Positions 51,978 through 59,100 are shown, counted from the stretch's first letter. The stretch is 64,000 nucleotides of DNA from Sphingopyxis sp. JAI128 (GCF_014207235.1 NZ_JACHDA010000001.1:620001-684000); one strand, 5' to 3'. The notes: generated by a model not told the origin, from the letters alone. Numbers and translations are program-made.

Positions 51978-52159
51978 ATCACCCCGATCTTTTGCAAGTC
52001 CGCCACGATCCTACGCGCTTCCCGATAGTCATACAAGCCGCAGCGGCGGGCGAGGCGAGCAAGTGAGATGCGTTCGCCGTCCTGCGCAGCGTCGATATAC
52101 TCCTCAAGCACCTGCCGGCGCCTGTGCGTCATCTGTCCAGAGGGGCGGCCTCTTGCCAT
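51974..52159 (-). CDS. 61-aa HTH-like phage protein
   Basis: MARGRPSGQMTHRRRQVLEE YIDAAQDGERISLARLARRCG reads as a small helix-turn-helix; the end YREARRIVADLQKIGVI is a recognition-type helix. Start by TAATG coupling with the Trp-rich gene. Likely a DNA-binding regulator. Confidence 0.6.
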   Translation of the reverse strand: MARGRPSGQMTHRRRQVLEEYIDAAQDGERISLARLARRCGLYDYREARRIVADLQKIGVI

Positions 52160-52362
52160 TACCGCCACCCCCATCCTTTGCTACGCTTCCCGTCGTGGCC
52201 GATTACGCTCCACAAGTGAAACGCTCCCCATGTCAGATGCCACCCTTCAAACGCGCCGGTCGATAGCTTCCCGCGTGTGATGTGTGGTCTCCACCACCAC
52301 CATTTCCAGAATGAAATTCGGTTGCGGTGAAACAGCCAAAGCGCGCGGAACCCTCTTGCCAT
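52159..52362 (-). CDS. Tryptophan-rich phage protein, 67 aa
   Basis: MARGFRALWLFHRNRISFWK followed by WWWW, and further Trp pairs (GWHLTW, GWGWR): about 11 Trp in 67 residues. Start by TAATG; the 13 bp around its start recur at the next gene's start. No family recognised. Confidence 0.52.
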   Translation of the reverse strand: MARGFRALWLFHRNRISFWKWWWWRPHITRGKLSTGAFEGWHLTWGAFHLWSVIGHDGKRSKGWGWR

Positions 52363-52640
52363 TATGGCAACCCCTTCCCGTTCCATGACGGAGATATATT
52401 GACCGTGTAAATGAGATGATCTTGGTGAATGACACAGGACCCGCGACCTCCAGACATGAAATATCTTCGGCAATGAGCAACTGCATCAGGGATAGATTCG
52501 TGCCGATGCTCCTCTTCGTCTATGACGAGGCCAATCGGGCCGCGAGATTGCTTGCCGTCCATGTGGACGGTAAAGCTTTTCGTGACCGTGACGCGCGGCG
52601 CGAACAAATCGCCCAGACGTTGCCAGATTGAATTGGTCAT
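52362..52640 (-). CDS. Phage hypothetical protein, 92 aa
   Basis: MTNSIWQRLGDLFAPRVTVT KSFTVHMDGKQSRG..., soluble, with a His-rich centre (EEEHRHESIPDAVAHCRRYF). Start overlaps the neighbour stop by ATGA. No family recognised. Confidence 0.58.
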   Translation of the reverse strand: MTNSIWQRLGDLFAPRVTVTKSFTVHMDGKQSRGPIGLVIDEEEHRHESIPDAVAHCRRYFMSGGRGSCVIHQDHLIYTVNISPSWNGKGLP

Positions 52641-52801
52641 GCGAGCACCCCCGCGCTGATACCAGCAAGCCCGCACAAGACGATGAATGCAGCCAGCAAA
52701 TATCGCGGTCGGCTATAATTCGCCTCTGCGCCGAAGGCGTCATAGACAGCAACGCCGCCAAGAGCTAAGCAGCCTCCGAAAATCAGGAACCCCAAGCTCA
52801 T
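52637..52801 (-). CDS. Small two-helix membrane protein, 54 aa
   Basis: MSLGFLIFGGCLALGGVAVY and YLLAAFIVLCGLAGISAGVL are two hydrophobic helices joined by a short polar loop. ATGA coupling on both sides. Function unknown. Confidence 0.58.
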   Translation of the reverse strand: MSLGFLIFGGCLALGGVAVYDAFGAEANYSRPRYLLAAFIVLCGLAGISAGVLA

Positions 52802-53019
52802 CCCTCGCCCCTTCCCGTCCATCGCGAGCTGTCGAAAACAGCCTCGAACTCCGTAACCATCGCGTGCACGTGGTTTGTGATCCGAACCTCACGAGCAGTG
52901 CACCCGGCGCGATCTGCAACTAGCGACGAAACGGAGCGGAGATACCGTTCAGGGCTTATCCCCGAAGCGCAGATTTCCGCCGCTGTCGCATAGTCCCGGT
53001 ATTTGCTGCGAAAGAACAT
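52798..53019 (-). CDS. Phage hypothetical protein, 73 aa
   Basis: MFFRSKYRDYATAAEICASG..., helical, Cys near CTAREVRITN. Start by TAATG. No family recognised. Confidence 0.56.
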   Translation of the reverse strand: MFFRSKYRDYATAAEICASGISPERYLRSVSSLVADRAGCTAREVRITNHVHAMVTEFEAVFDSSRWTGRGEG

Positions 53020-53276
53020 TATCCCTCCCCCTTTCCAGCGTTGATCATGGCGCGGTAGATGTCGGATGCGTCGTCGCGCCAATCGTCCTCTCGTGCCGCT
53101 TGCATGGACTCGCCCCCGGAAGTGCGCATCGCCTCGGTTGGCTCCAGCGGCACAATCGCATAGCCAGCATCGTGAAGGGCGCGCTGGACGGCGGCCGCCT
53201 TCTTGAGTGTGGACGAATGCGGGGCCAGCCCTTTGCCGACCATAGCCCGCGCGATGATCTCGACGATGTTGGTCAT
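53019..53276 (-). CDS. Phage hypothetical protein, 85 aa
   Basis: MTNIVEIIARAMVGKGLAPH... and AVQRALHDAGYAIVPLEPTE AMR, a pattern seen in many short phage proteins of unknown role. Coupled both sides. Confidence 0.6.
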   Translation of the reverse strand: MTNIVEIIARAMVGKGLAPHSSTLKKAAAVQRALHDAGYAIVPLEPTEAMRTSGGESMQAAREDDWRDDASDIYRAMINAGKGEG

Positions 53277-53470
53277 GCCTTGGTTTCCATGCACACGACG
53301 TCATCGGTCTTGACGCGCCAAAATTCCTTCGGCTGGCCGCCCTGCGGGTTGCCGCGATAGAAGATCATCCAGCAGTCGCTAAAGGCGTAGCTGTCGGCGT
53401 CGATTTGGCGCTGGTCTTGCCCGATGCGCATTTCGAGCCGGAACCGATGCTTGTACTGCTTGTCGCTCAT
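53273..53470 (-). CDS. Phage hypothetical protein, 65 aa
   Basis: MSDKQYKHRFRLEMRIGQDQ..., basic start and beta-like end (CWMIFYRGNPQGGQPKEFWR VK). AAAGGG lies directly before the start. No family recognised. Confidence 0.55.
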   Translation of the reverse strand: MSDKQYKHRFRLEMRIGQDQRQIDADSYAFSDCWMIFYRGNPQGGQPKEFWRVKTDDVVCMETKA

Positions 53471-53498
53471 CCCTTTGGTCTCCCGTTATTGATTGCGG

Positions 53499-53663
53499 TC
53501 ACGACGCCCGCCAGTGCGTCACATCGAACGGCTCCCCGCGATCGGTCCACACAAGCTGTTTCGGTTGGTATTCCCATTTGCTCTCGCTTCCTTCTCGCCA
53601 CAGCACTTTGACCTTTTCGGCAGTGGGAGGTGTCCAGTTGGTTTCCTGCCAGTCAGTCGGCAT
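53499..53663 (-). CDS. 54-aa phage protein
   Basis: MPTDWQETNWTPPTAEKVKV LWREGSESKWEYQPKQ..., ending VTHWRAS. Trp-rich beta pattern. Overlaps the end of the 144-aa gene by 11 bp. No family recognised. Confidence 0.55.
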   Translation of the reverse strand: MPTDWQETNWTPPTAEKVKVLWREGSESKWEYQPKQLVWTDRGEPFDVTHWRAS

Positions 53664-54087
53664 GGCCGGGGTGGCGGGTCAGCGCGCGCGTTGCCTGTCC
53701 GATGATCGCTTGCGCCTGTGGCGACGGAAGCGCCTTCGCCCGTCCATTGCCCGGCAGGCGGCGTTCCAGCGGCTTGCCAAGGCGCCAGGTATTCGATGCT
53801 TCCATGTATTTGATGACGTGCGGGACGATCTGCCCATGGTGCGTGCAGCGTTGGCGGGCATCGGATAGCCCAGCTTCCACCGAAATGCGGAGATACCCCG
53901 ACAATTCTGACGCGGCCACCGCAAGCCATTCGGCCGCCGCGTCCTCGGTCATCGAAACCGGGCGGACCAGTGCCAGACAGGCCGCCAGCTGGGGGATCAA
54001 GCCCTCAGCCGCAGCCCATTCGCGAGAGGGCGAGCTGGGCTGCGTCTCTCGTTGATCCGCCGCGGGAAGGTTGTTTCGATTGTCCAT
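53653..54087 (-). CDS. Phage hypothetical protein, 144 aa
   Basis: MDNRNNLPAADQRETQPSSP..., helical, resembling small phage replication-region proteins (MTEDAAAEWLAVAASELSGY LRI). It overlaps the helicase-loader-like gene by 83 bp in another frame. AAGGG precedes the start. Confidence 0.6.
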   Translation of the reverse strand: MDNRNNLPAADQRETQPSSPSREWAAAEGLIPQLAACLALVRPVSMTEDAAAEWLAVAASELSGYLRISVEAGLSDARQRCTHHGQIVPHVIKYMEASNTWRLGKPLERRLPGNGRAKALPSPQAQAIIGQATRALTRHPGHAD

Positions 54088-54595
54088 TTCCAAATCCCTT
54101 GAAACGCTTGCTGTTGTGGACCCATGTTGACCAGCTATCGTGCCAATCCTTGCTCACCGTGCCCTTGGCCCGATGGTGCGAAGCGAAATGCTCCGCCTGC
54201 TCGTCGAGCACGCCGGGAGGCCAGCCATCAACAATCGCCCTCGCCGCTGTCCCGACACCGAACGGCTGGGGTTTCCAATCAGCCGGGATCGTGGCCCCTC
54301 GTGCGCGCGGTGTTTGTTTTTCCCGGGTTTGGGTGGGGGGGTTAGAATTTATTTCATTGGGGGGGCGGGAAAGGGGCTGATTTGTGACGTCCTCGGTGTC
54401 ACACTCTGTCACAGTGACATCGCGTGACACAGCATCGGTTCCGCGGTGTTTCCGTTGGCGCGCGGCGTCCTTGGCGCGTTTCGCAGCAAGGCGCGCGTCG
54501 GCTTCTGCCATGTCTGCCTTCACAGCAGCGGCGAGCATCTCCACTGTCGCGCCAGCAGCGACCAGAGCATCTATAACGGCTGGCGAGAGACTCAT
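54005..54595 (-). CDS. Replication protein, helicase-loader/DnaT-like
   Basis: 196 aa. Helical basic start (ADARLAAKRAKDAARQRKHR), a Pro/Thr linker and a C-terminal module AEHFASHHRAKGTVSKDWHD SWSTWVHNSKRFKG, characteristic of phage replication/helicase-loading proteins. Sits with RusA and the DnaA-like gene in the early block. Confidence 0.68.
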   Translation of the reverse strand: MSLSPAVIDALVAAGATVEMLAAAVKADMAEADARLAAKRAKDAARQRKHRGTDAVSRDVTVTECDTEDVTNQPLSRPPNEINSNPPTQTREKQTPRARGATIPADWKPQPFGVGTAARAIVDGWPPGVLDEQAEHFASHHRAKGTVSKDWHDSWSTWVHNSKRFKGFGNGQSKQPSRGGSTRDAAQLALSRMGCG

Positions 54596-54984
54596 ATAGC
54601 CTCGCTATCGAGCTGGTCGCGAACAACGCGCTCGACGTAATCAGAGTAATCGAACCACTCGCCCTGGACACGATACTCGCTCAGAACGTCGTGCAGTTCC
54701 GCTTCTTGTGCCATTCGTCCGAAAACGAAGCCGAGCATCTTGATCGGGAATGGGCAGCCAGTCTGAAGATTCTTGAGCCGCTTGCGCGGATCGTATTTCG
54801 AGAACCCGATTTTCAGGTAAACCGGTTGGTTGGCGCCGATATAAGCGAAGTAGACGAATCCTTCCGCGGGACCGTAAACATTCTCATAGCGCGATATGTC
54901 GCCGTAGGAATTTACGCCTAACTCGACGCCCTTCACAAAGTTCTCTGCCAGCATGGCATCGGTCCAGATGACTGCCTCGCTCAT
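54592..54984 (-). CDS. GIY-YIG domain protein (T5orf172/MUG113-like)
   Basis: 130 aa. GFVYFAYIGANQPVYLKIGF SKYDPRKRLKNLQTGCPFPI matches the T5orf172 variant of GIY-YIG nucleases, ending QGEWFDYSDYVERVV. Such stand-alone domains cut or bind DNA; the phage role is unknown. Between RusA and the replication gene, coupled by ATGA. Confidence 0.78.
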   Translation of the reverse strand: MSEAVIWTDAMLAENFVKGVELGVNSYGDISRYENVYGPAEGFVYFAYIGANQPVYLKIGFSKYDPRKRLKNLQTGCPFPIKMLGFVFGRMAQEAELHDVLSEYRVQGEWFDYSDYVERVVRDQLDSEAI

Positions 54985-55331
54985 TCGACCTCCACGATGA
55001 CAGCGCCGCCCTTGATGGGGTCGCGGAAATGGTATTCAGGGCGAAGCATCCGGTCGTTGATTCCGAGCGCGTCAGCCATGCCGTCACGGCCCGACTTGAA
55101 CGAGCTGATCATGTTGTCGTCGTCGCGGTGACGGCGGTCGGGCGGGTGGAATATGATCTTCACCGGCAGTGGGCAGTCAGGCGACGGGCGCCAGTGGCGT
55201 GCGGTCGCGAGATAGCCCTTGGTAAGCATGTAGCAGTTGAGGCGATAGGTTTGCTTGGGCGACAGCTTACGCGCCCAATGCGAGCGGTTATTGGGCGACA
55301 GGATTGCGGGAGGCCATGGCAACTCTATCAC
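54981..55331 (-). CDS. RusA-like Holliday junction resolvase
   Basis: 116 aa. LPWPPAILSPNNRSHWARKL and PPDRRHRDDDNMISSFKSGR DGMADALGINDRMLR contain the acidic metal-binding residues of RusA (Asp triplet and Asp in NDR). It resolves branched recombination or replication intermediates. Confidence 0.88.
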   Translation of the reverse strand: MIELPWPPAILSPNNRSHWARKLSPKQTYRLNCYMLTKGYLATARHWRPSPDCPLPVKIIFHPPDRRHRDDDNMISSFKSGRDGMADALGINDRMLRPEYHFRDPIKGGAVIVEVE

Positions 55332-55579
55332 CCCGCCCTCCGCAGTGCGTAGGACACGCTCGAATGGTCGCGGTTAAAGGTGCGGGCTATCGACGAAAGC
55401 GAGCGCCCCTTGTCCCTCAGCGCCTTCATGGCGCGCCAGCGAACGATGCACACAGCGCGATGCTTGGCAGGGCCGATCAGGTCGGCAGCCGTCATGCTGT
55501 GGACGCGAGCGATATGGGCGACAAGCTCCCGGTCGGTTATCGCGATGTAAGGTGGCGGGGTGTACCAGGTGGGGATCAT
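55328..55579 (-). CDS. Stand-alone DnaA domain IV-like DNA-binding protein
   Basis: 83 aa. ELVAHIARVHSMTAADLIGP, IVRWRAMKALRDKGRSLSSI ARTFNRDHSSVSYALRR follows the DnaA C-terminal (DnaA-box-binding) domain: the basic loop region, then the (GR/NR)DHSTV signature. No AAA+ domain is present. It could occupy DnaA boxes or define the phage origin. Confidence 0.82.
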   Translation of the reverse strand: MIPTWYTPPPYIAITDRELVAHIARVHSMTAADLIGPAKHRAVCIVRWRAMKALRDKGRSLSSIARTFNRDHSSVSYALRRAG

Positions 55580-55794
55580 CGGCAGTTCCGCCACGCATAG
55601 CCAATCACCGAATTGCGGCTGCGGCCGAGCTTCTTTGCGATGCGTGAAAAGCGATAACCCTGCGCGAGATAGTCCTTGAGCTGCATGATCTCGTATTCGG
55701 ACCATCGGCGTTGGACGCGCTCTTTCGGCACGGCGGCGGGGACCAGTGGCTTCAAGGGGCGGCGCGCCTCGCTCTGGTGATTGCGGACGATCAT
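55576..55794 (-). CDS. GcrA-like helix-turn-helix protein, 72 aa
   Basis: Basic start MIVRNHQSEARRPLKPLVPA, then RWSEYEIMQLKDYLAQGYRF SRIAKKLGRSRNSVIGYAWR N. The LGxSRNxVIG signature is that of GcrA, the alphaproteobacterial cell-cycle regulator. Shorter than GcrA, lacking its C-terminal part. Confidence 0.72.
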   Translation of the reverse strand: MIVRNHQSEARRPLKPLVPAAVPKERVQRRWSEYEIMQLKDYLAQGYRFSRIAKKLGRSRNSVIGYAWRNCR

Positions 55795-56165
55795 TGCGCC
55801 TGCCACCCCATCGAGCGGACAATCTTGCGCCAACGGCCCTTCACGGAATCGGACGTGCGGCCCATTGCCTTGGCTATCGTGCGATGCCCCTTACCTTCCG
55901 ACATCATCTCTGCGAGCGTGTCGTCTTCATCCTTTGTCCAAGGGCGTTCTTCCATGACGGGTTCTCCCCAATGTTGTTCGATTGCGTCGATCCCGCGCGG
56001 CGTGATCTGGACCATGTTGCGGGCGCCCTGCGGACAGGGGCGGACACGCTCAGCCAGACCGGCATCGACAAGCGCCTTGACGCGCGGACGGGCCGCGACG
56101 AGCGACTTGAGCCATTGAGGGCGCTCGTACAGTCGACCCAAAATGATGGCGTCGATATGGTTCAC
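55791..56165 (-). CDS. Myb/SANT-like DNA-binding protein, 124 aa
   Basis: N-terminal winged-helix-like half (LKSLVAARPRVKALVDAGLA ERV... VQITPRGIDAIEQ) and C-terminal RPWTKDEDDTLAEMMSEGKG HRTIAKAMGRTSDSVKGRWR KI, a Myb-type repeat. Coupled to the GcrA-like gene by ATGA. Likely regulator. Confidence 0.72.
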   Translation of the reverse strand: MNHIDAIILGRLYERPQWLKSLVAARPRVKALVDAGLAERVRPCPQGARNMVQITPRGIDAIEQHWGEPVMEERPWTKDEDDTLAEMMSEGKGHRTIAKAMGRTSDSVKGRWRKIVRSMGWQAQ

Positions 56166-56323
56166 CGCTGCAACCTCTCTACAAGGTCGTCGCGTCCCAT
56201 CTGGACAAGGCGCCAGTGCTTGCGGGATAAAAACCGGCCGTCCGACGCGCGCGGATTAACCGGGGCACGCCGGAAGCGCAGCATGCGGATGCGGAACCAT
56301 GTGCGGGCGAACCAGCGGGTCAT
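56162..56323 (-). CDS. Small basic phage protein, 53 aa
   Basis: MTRWFARTWFRIRMLRFRRA PVN..., very Arg-rich, ending DDLVERLQR. ATGA coupling both sides. Could bind nucleic acid; no family recognised. Confidence 0.52.
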   Translation of the reverse strand: MTRWFARTWFRIRMLRFRRAPVNPRASDGRFLSRKHWRLVQMGRDDLVERLQR

Positions 56324-56511
56324 GCTTCGGCCCTCCGGACACAATCGGAAATGGCGCGGCCCAGCGCATACTCAGGCCGGTTGCTGAAATGGAACGTGCC
56401 GCGACGAGTGGAGCCGCAGCCGACGTTCTCGAGAACCTCGTAATGGCCCTTGCCGACGCGGCAGACCCAGAACTTCCCGTTCTCGTGAATGATGCGGTCT
56501 TTCGCGCTCAT
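56320..56511 (-). CDS. Phage hypothetical protein, 63 aa
   Basis: MSAKDRIIHENGKFWVCRVG KGHYEVLENVGCGSTRRGTF, ending AISDCVRRAEA. Reads as a small beta-sheet and helix, similar to many phage proteins that start with a KFWVxxxxxxYEV strand pair. Role unknown. Confidence 0.58.
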   Translation of the reverse strand: MSAKDRIIHENGKFWVCRVGKGHYEVLENVGCGSTRRGTFHFSNRPEYALGRAISDCVRRAEA

Positions 56512-56840
56512 GCTGCGCGGCCCATATGCCCATCGACTATATCGAGGATGGAGAGCTGCTCGATCTTGGGACGCTTGACGCGGGGGCGGGCGTGGCGATA
56601 GCGAACTACAGCATTGGCGTTGAGCAGCGGGCCATCGGCAAGCGCCTTGAGGCGGTCGGGGTGCGCCAGTTTGCGAAAGATGGTATCGCGAATCTCGACG
56701 AGCCGCTTTCGGGTCAGTGGGCCGCCCCGCAGATAGTCCCATGTCGCGCTCAATGTCGCGCCGCCAAGCAGATGCTCTTCCGCGCTCACCTCAAGGCGGG
56801 CCAATTCTTCCGCGCGTTCCTTGTCAGCCTTTCTTGCCAT
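56508..56840 (-). CDS. Phage hypothetical protein, 110 aa
   Basis: Start at 56840 set by GGAGG five bases upstream. Charged helices (MARKADKERAEELARLEVSA EEHLLGG) with a basic middle (AVVRYRHARPRVKRPK). No family recognised. Confidence 0.6.
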   Translation of the reverse strand: MARKADKERAEELARLEVSAEEHLLGGATLSATWDYLRGGPLTRKRLVEIRDTIFRKLAHPDRLKALADGPLLNANAVVRYRHARPRVKRPKIEQLSILDIVDGHMGRAA

Positions 56841-56994
56841 ATGGTCCTCCATGGTCACGCACTTCCGCTTCCACGAGCGCCAGAGGCAGGCCGTAGGATT
56901 GGCTGAGCGTTTCGGGGTTGATGGTGCCGCCTTGGTCGAGACGAGCGCGGAGAGCGGCTAGCTTCGCGGTCGTGATTTTGTCGGGCGCGCTCAC
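56824..56994 (-). CDS. Phage hypothetical protein, 56 aa
   Basis: GTG start overlapping the previous stop (GTGA). SAPDKITTAKLAALRARLDQ GGTINPETLSQSYGLPLALV EAEV looks like a small HTH. Function unknown. Confidence 0.52.
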   Translation of the reverse strand: MSAPDKITTAKLAALRARLDQGGTINPETLSQSYGLPLALVEAEVRDHGGPYGKKG

Positions 56995-57233
56995 TGGTCG
57001 CCCTCCAGCACAGCGATGATGCGCCGCGACTTCACGGATTGCTGGTTGCTGGCGATGTCCTTGAGACGGTCGATGCGGGCGCGAGTGGCGTTCAATGCAT
57101 CGGTGACGCGGGTGTGGGCGAGGACGGCGTCTCCCCAGCGGCCATGAAGCATAGTCTCCACGCGCCAGACCGCCCATCCGAGCGAAGCGATAAACAAGCC
57201 TCCGCAGATGGCTACCATGGTTGGCTCGGTCAT
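56991..57233 (-). CDS. Phage membrane-anchored protein, 80 aa
   Basis: MTEPTMVAICGGLFIASLGW AVW is one membrane helix, followed by a soluble helical region (LNATRARIDRLKDIASNQQS). First gene after a short AT-rich gap (57234-57315). Role unknown. Confidence 0.58.
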   Translation of the reverse strand: MTEPTMVAICGGLFIASLGWAVWRVETMLHGRWGDAVLAHTRVTDALNATRARIDRLKDIASNQQSVKSRRIIAVLEGDQ

Positions 57234-57315
57234 TTTTGATTGCCTTTCCATATGGTTACGAAAGAAAGTAAATAAGAATTAACGAATTGCGGGGCGTTAA
57301 CCCCGTTATGGGACG

Positions 57316-57522
57316 CTAAGATTTGGCTGGTTGCGAAGGTGCGAATTGCTCGCCAGATGCGGCGGCATGGAAAAACTCGAACGGAAGGCTGACACCCCCG
57401 CCGATCATCACGACACGGCTAGAGCGGGCCGACACAGTGGACGTATCGACCCGCTCCGCCAGCGCGGAGACTGTGGGGACGCGCTGGGAATGGATTTCGT
57501 GCTTTACGGGCGCCCGGCTCAT
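57316..57522 (-). CDS. Phage hypothetical protein, 68 aa
   Basis: MSRAPVKHEIHSQRVPTVSA..., Ser/Val-rich. Start overlaps the stop of the preceding Cys-rich gene by ATGA, which is the main support. No family recognised. Confidence 0.5.
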   Translation of the reverse strand: MSRAPVKHEIHSQRVPTVSALAERVDTSTVSARSSRVVMIGGGVSLPFEFFHAAASGEQFAPSQPAKS

Positions 57523-57689
57523 TTGCCCGACCCCTTGAACTCGGCGTCAGTGCAGCCGCAGAGGTATTTCCCGCAGCGAGCGCAAACCGGCATCCGGTCC
57601 AAATGACCGATGCGGATATTCACCGAGACACCGCCTACCTGTTGGCTGGCGAGCAAGTGACCCCCGCGCGGTTGCTCCCCCGCGTTCAT
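57519..57689 (-). CDS. Small zinc-binding-like protein, 56 aa
   Basis: MNAGEQPRGGHLLASQQVGG..., with CARCGKYLCGC near the end, four closely spaced Cys that could hold a metal. Two bases after the Cro-like stop. No family recognised. Confidence 0.52.
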   Translation of the reverse strand: MNAGEQPRGGHLLASQQVGGVSVNIRIGHLDRMPVCARCGKYLCGCTDAEFKGSGK

Positions 57690-57691
57690 GG

Positions 57692-57904
57692 CTATGCTGC
57701 CGTGGATTGGGGCTGCGAAAGCCACGACTGCATCGGCACCCCGCCGCCGGTTTTGGCTTCGATCTCGGCCGCGACCTCCAGCGTCGGTTTGACGACGCCT
57801 CGGCGCAGGCGGTTGACCAAAGTGCGGTCTTTTCCGATCATCGCCGCGAACTCCGCGTCGCTGACCCTCTCTCGTTCCATATAGGATTGAAGCGGCGTGC
57901 TCAT
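57692..57904 (-). CDS. Cro-like repressor (HTH XRE)
   Basis: 70 aa. LQSYMERERVSDAEFAAMIG KDRTLVNRLRRGVVKPTLEV AAEIEAKTGG is a compact XRE helix-turn-helix. First gene of the minus-strand early operon, divergent from the CI-like gene, as Cro in lambda. Its promoter has an operator in the spacer. Confidence 0.82.
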   Translation of the reverse strand: MSTPLQSYMERERVSDAEFAAMIGKDRTLVNRLRRGVVKPTLEVAAEIEAKTGGGVPMQSWLSQPQSTAA

Positions 57905-57910
57905 GGCTGC

Positions 57911-57939
57911 ATCATGTGCATCTAATGCACATTCGTCAA
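57911..57939 (-). promoter_or_regulatory. Promoter of the Cro-like gene with operator in the spacer
   Basis: On the minus strand, TTGACG (57939-57934) and CATGAT (57916-57911) are 17 bp apart. The perfect 19-bp palindrome O1 fills the spacer and touches the -10 box, so bound repressor would block polymerase. Confidence 0.65.
57914..57932. promoter_or_regulatory. Repressor operator O1
   Basis: ATGTGCATCTAATGCACAT, a perfect 8-3-8 palindrome; best copy of five related sites. Confidence 0.75.
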
Positions 57940-57946
57940 GCGAAAT

Positions 57947-57965
57947 ATGTGCATTCTATGCGCAC
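57947..57965. promoter_or_regulatory. Repressor operator O2
   Basis: ATGTGCATTCTATGCGCAC, same half-site with two changes in the right arm. Lies ahead of the CI-like gene and over a weak candidate -10 (TCTATG), so it may control repressor synthesis. Confidence 0.62.
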
Positions 57966-57972
57966 GACAACG

Positions 57973-57991
57973 TTGTGCACCTGTCGCACTA
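57973..57991. promoter_or_regulatory. Repressor operator O3 (weak)
   Basis: TTGTGCACCTGTCGCACTA keeps the TGTGCA and GCAC cores with more changes. It ends eight bases before the CI-like start codon. Confidence 0.45.
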
Positions 57992-57998
57992 TTGGGGC

Positions 57999-58457
57999 AT
58001 GGATGTCCGATGGTTCAAAGACAGGAAGGCTGACCGCAAAGTCACCGATCAAAACCTTGCTGACGCAATGGGTATCGAGCGTTCGGTGGTGAACAAGGTT
58101 GTCAATGGCAAGGTCATGCTCGACGCCTATAAGGCGGACAAGGTTGCCGAGCTTTTGGGTGCGACACCAGAAGAGGTATTATATCGCGCTGGCGTCCCGA
58201 TCTCTAAGCCAGGATCGCGCTGGCGCCCGTCAGAAGAGACGGTCAGGTTGGTTTTGGAAACCGGATTGCGCCCCTTGACGGCAGCCGACGTTCCGCCAGA
58301 CGATTTTCAATTACTTGTCCGTGCCGTAACGAAAGGGCTGCAACTCGTCGCAACTCAGCCATCCATGGAAGATGATCCGGGCTTTCGGAAGGCGGTCGAG
58401 CTGACCATTGCGAACGCAATTGACGATTATACGCTTTCGCCCGCGCAATCAGCATAA
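57999..58457 (+). CDS. CI-like phage repressor without peptidase domain
   Basis: 152 aa. DRKADRKVTDQNLADAMGIE RSVVNKVVNGKVMLDAYKAD is an XRE helix-turn-helix, followed by a helical oligomerisation part. No S24/LexA autoprotease residues are seen, so induction by RecA-driven cleavage is unlikely. Start at 57999 chosen as the HTH N-terminus, just past O3. It should hold lysogeny by binding the five operators. Confidence 0.78.
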   Translation: MDVRWFKDRKADRKVTDQNLADAMGIERSVVNKVVNGKVMLDAYKADKVAELLGATPEEVLYRAGVPISKPGSRWRPSEETVRLVLETGLRPLTAADVPPDDFQLLVRAVTKGLQLVATQPSMEDDPGFRKAVELTIANAIDDYTLSPAQSA

Positions 58458-58595
58458 GGCACTCGGGATCGCATTGCGCGCAGTTTCTGGAACAAGTAAG
58501 CATAGCCCCTCCCCTAATTTGGTCCCCTGTGGGAAGGCTAGGCGGCCTAAGTTAAAATATGTTAGACCTGAATTTATTTGGGGTAAGGAGGGGCA

Positions 58596-59081
58596 ATGAA
58601 ACGACTGGGTATCTTGTTCGCCGCGGCACTGGTGGCTACTCCAGCATTCGCCAAGACCAAATACGAACCGCTCGAAACTCGCGAGCCCATCATATTGCAA
58701 GGTGATGGCGGGACGCGCACCTCAAAGCATGGCATCGACTACTGGACTACTGGTTCGCCGCCTCGTCGCCATCAGGTTCTAGGCGTCATAAAGGACAACC
58801 GGGACAACCATTGGTTGAGCGGTGACGCGGTCGGGTCGCGGAAGATCGCCAAGCTCGTACAGGAGGCTGGCGGTGATGGGGTCATCATCCTGAATCGCGA
58901 TAGCAAGCAAACCGGAACCGTGAGCGGGGGGCAAGTCAACTCGAACACGAACGCAACGGGCTCCTGTTTCGGGTATTACTGCTCCGCTAGCGCCAACGGA
59001 CAGGCTTATGGGTCCGGCTGGTCAGCAGCCGTCGTGGAAACGACCACCTCAATGGTGGTCGTGAAATATCTACCGGACTGA
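58596..59081 (+). CDS. Secreted moron protein, 161 aa
   Basis: Residues 1-19 are a signal peptide (MKRLGILFAAALVATPAFA). The mature part has an acidic body with SRKIAKLVQEAGGDGVIILN RDS and a Ser/Gly/Asn-rich part with a Cys pair (GSCFGYYCSAS). AAGGAGG stands five bases before the start. Between the repressor and the early operon, so probably expressed in the lysogen. Envelope role likely; family not assigned. Confidence 0.7.
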   Translation: MKRLGILFAAALVATPAFAKTKYEPLETREPIILQGDGGTRTSKHGIDYWTTGSPPRRHQVLGVIKDNRDNHWLSGDAVGSRKIAKLVQEAGGDGVIILNRDSKQTGTVSGGQVNSNTNATGSCFGYYCSASANGQAYGSGWSAAVVETTTSMVVVKYLPD

Positions 59082-59100
59082 TTCGGCAGACGAAAAAATA

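Noticed and set aside
57251..57315. Phage origin in the AT-rich gap with GGGGCGTTAACCCC
   Set aside because: Only one short inverted repeat and no iterons; it may simply be a promoter region. Not enough to call an origin.
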